Source: Bacteroidota bacterium (lineage in GTDB: Bacteria; Bacteroidota; Bacteroidia; Bacteroidales; JAKIYJ01). Taken from it: a stretch of DNA of 6,939 nt. The position numbers and the translations under genes are program-made. Positions 5,873-6,939 of the stretch are shown one piece after another. The notes under the pieces were generated by a model. The model was not told the DNA's origin. It saw only the letters and a program-made list of their open reading frames with translations, and made no database searches. Positions within the stretch are counted from its first letter, which is position 1, and every line of letters begins with the position of its first letter. The DNA is taken from assembly GCA_022708585.1 (NCBI GenBank), contig JAKIYJ010000076.1, positions 1 through 6,939 on the forward strand, in the 5' to 3' direction.

Positions 5873-6319
5873 CTATATTTTAATTACTTTTCCACCTGCT
5901 GTCTCAATAGCTATTTTAGCGGTATTTGAGAAAGCATGAACTTTCACTTCGACAGGAGATTTAATTTCACCTCTACCTAAAATTTTTACAAGGTCATTTT
6001 TTGATACAATACCATATTTGCAAAGGATATCCATATCTATTACTTCAAGATTATATTTATCGATTAAGTTTTGGAGAGTATCAAGATTAACGGCGTTATA
6101 TTTTTTTTGATTAATATTTTTGAAGCCAAATTTTGGTACTCTTCTTGCCAGAGGCATTTGTCCTCCTTCGAAGCCAATTTTTTTGGTATATCCAGAACGA
6201 GATTTTGCTCCTTTATTTCCACGTGTAGAGGTACCACCTTTACCGGAGCCTTGACCTCGACCAATTCTTTTTTCTTTTTTAACAGAACCTTTTGCAGGTT
6301 TAAGATTACTTAAATCCAT
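5873..6319 (-). CDS. rplO: 50S ribosomal protein L15 (uL15)
   Basis: Large-subunit assembly protein that binds 23S rRNA in the middle of the subunit. It has 148 residues (144 in E. coli). The N-terminal glycine- and basic-rich extension, which threads into rRNA, has RIGRGQGSGKGGTSTRGNKG (18-37) and AKSRSGYTKKIGFEGGQMPL (38-57). It continues RRVPKFGFKN (59-68). The globular C-terminal domain includes KILGRGEIKSPVEVKVHAFS (112-131) and the end IETAGGKVIKI. It follows rpmD by 5 bases and precedes secY by 6 bases, the universal L30-L15-SecY order. It ends with TAG, the only TAG among the complete genes here. No Shine-Dalgarno sequence is seen before the start. Confidence 0.98.
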   Translation of the reverse strand: MDLSNLKPAKGSVKKEKRIGRGQGSGKGGTSTRGNKGAKSRSGYTKKIGFEGGQMPLARRVPKFGFKNINQKKYNAVNLDTLQNLIDKYNLEVIDMDILCKYGIVSKNDLVKILGRGEIKSPVEVKVHAFSNTAKIAIETAGGKVIKI

Positions 6320-6324
6320 GTTAT

Positions 6325-6513
6325 TTAAATATTATCAATTTCTTCAATTTTAATCAAATGTTTTACTTTTTCAATCATTCCATGAATTTGAGGAGTATCG
6401 ACTACTTCAACAGATTGATTAAGTTTTTTCAGTCCAAGAGCCTGAACAGTTTTCTTTTGTTTGCTTGGACGATGTATAGTACTTTTTATTTGAGTTATTT
6501 TTAATTTTTTCAT
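6325..6513 (-). CDS. rpmD: 50S ribosomal protein L30 (uL30)
   Basis: Small large-subunit protein of 62 residues (59 in E. coli), with one ferredoxin-like fold. Seen: KKLKITQIKSTIHRPSKQKK (2-21), then QALGLKKLNQSVEVVDTPQI (24-43) and HGMIEKVKHLIKIEE (44-58), matching L30 along its full length. There is a short tail of four residues. The start ATG at 6513-6511 gives the expected N-terminus. It lies 5 bases before rplO and 80 bases after rpsE. That 80-base gap is the largest in the window and holds a direct repeat (see separate entry). The leader immediately before the start is A/T only, without a Shine-Dalgarno sequence. Confidence 0.97.
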   Translation of the reverse strand: MKKLKITQIKSTIHRPSKQKKTVQALGLKKLNQSVEVVDTPQIHGMIEKVKHLIKIEEIDNI

Positions 6514-6523
6514 TTTAAAATTT

Positions 6524-6555
6524 AATTAATTTATTAAGATTATAAATTAATTTAT
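6524..6555 (-). repeat. 11-base direct repeat, 21-base period, in the rpsE-rpmD gap
   Basis: The 80-base gap between rpsE and rpmD is almost pure A/T. It contains AATTAATTTAT twice on the plus strand, at 6524-6534 and 6545-6555. The repeat period is 21 bases, about two DNA turns. The second copy overlaps the palindrome TAAATTAATTTA. No Bacteroidota promoter consensus and no GC-rich hairpin lies in the gap. Repeats this short arise easily in such sequence, so a function is not claimed. Confidence 0.4.
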
Positions 6556-6593
6556 CGAATAATTTATATTTTTAATAAAAAAGTCATAAAAAA

Positions 6594-6939
6594 TCAGCCA
6601 TTAAAAACCTTTTGTACACTGACCCCTCTTAGTTGAGATATTGTTAAAGGATCTTTTAAATTCAGTAAAGCATCTATTGTAGCTTTTACAACGCTATGAG
6701 GGTTAGAAGATCCTTTTGATTTAGCCAGAACGTCTTTAATACCAACGCTTTCGAGAACGGCGCGCATAGCACCGCCGGCAATAACGCCAGTTCCTGGTGC
6801 AGCTGGTTTCAAAAAAACTTTAGCACCAGCGTATTTACCATTTTGTTCATGAGGTACAGTATTTTTGTAAATTGGTACTTTGACAAGATTTTTTTTAGCA
6901 TCGTCAATGCCTTTAGATATGGCAGCAGTTACTTCTTTT
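6594..6939 (-). CDS. rpsE: 30S ribosomal protein S5 (uS5), C-terminal part (5' end outside window)
   Basis: Small-subunit protein at the mRNA entry channel, important for decoding accuracy. The last 114 residues are present; by family length about 55 to 60 N-terminal residues lie beyond base 6939, including most of the double-stranded-RNA-binding fold. The visible part opens with KEVTAAISKGIDDAKKNL. It then shows VPHEQNGKYAGAKVFLKPAA and GTGVIAGGAMRAVLESVG, the core S5 signature, and AKSKGSSNPHSVVKATIDAL, ending VSVQKVFNG with stop TGA at 6596-6594. An apparent start at the TTG codon near 6812 is internal to the conserved domain and is not the real start. It is followed by rpmD after an unusually long 80-base gap. 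Confidence 0.97.
   Translation of the reverse strand, partial: KEVTAAISKGIDDAKKNLVKVPIYKNTVPHEQNGKYAGAKVFLKPAAPGTGVIAGGAMRAVLESVGIKDVLAKSKGSSNPHSVVKATIDALLNLKDPLTISQLRGVSVQKVFNG

Noticed and set aside
5118..6313. Plus-strand open frames at 5118-5435 and 6071-6313, and an extra minus-strand frame at 6064-6264
   Set aside because: They are shadows of secY and rplO in other frames, with low-complexity products and no independent support.
6594..6812. A short 72-residue protein starting at TTG near 6812
   Set aside because: The reading frame stays open and is conserved S5 sequence up to the window edge, so this is an internal codon of rpsE, not a start.

Overview
The window is a conserved bacterial housekeeping locus. 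It holds the distal part of the spc operon, the whole alpha operon and the start of an enolase gene, all on the minus strand. Read in the direction of transcription (from high to low coordinates) the order is rpsE (5' end cut by the window), rpmD, rplO, secY, map, infA, rpmJ, rpsM, rpsK, rpsD, rpoA, rplQ, eno (3' end cut by the window). Twelve short gaps of 5 to 80 bases separate the genes. There is no gene-free stretch over 80 bases, and no RNA gene, mobile element or CRISPR array was seen.

The organism looks like an AT-rich member of the Bacteroidota, probably close to Bacteroidales, although no genus can be named. The reasons are: the map-infA-rpmJ insertion between secY and rpsM; an L36 that lacks three of its four zinc ligands; a cysteine-free S4; protein sequences of L17, RpoA, S13 and SecY that read like Bacteroidota family members; a long C-terminal tail on L17; and A/T-rich leaders with no Shine-Dalgarno sequence before any visible start codon.

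The genes supply the ribosome (S5, L30, L15, L36, S13, S11, S4, L17), initiation (IF1), N-terminal methionine removal (MetAP), membrane protein export (SecY), the RNA polymerase alpha subunit and, at the end, a glycolytic enzyme. The tight spacing and lack of visible terminators suggest one long transcript, possibly helped by an internal promoter before infA.

No new multi-gene system was found. The most unusual point is in secY. The reading frame is intact, but relative to E. coli, B. subtilis and Bacteroidota SecY about 21 residues of the cytoplasmic C5 loop between TM8 and TM9 are missing. The lost part includes the position of E. coli Arg357, which is important for SecA-driven export. It is either a real and unusual change in an essential channel or a clean 63-base deletion error. 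Smaller points are an ATG-TGA start-stop pair directly before secY, an 11-base direct repeat with a 21-base period between rpsE and rpmD, the acidic tail of L17, and eno joined to the end of the operon.
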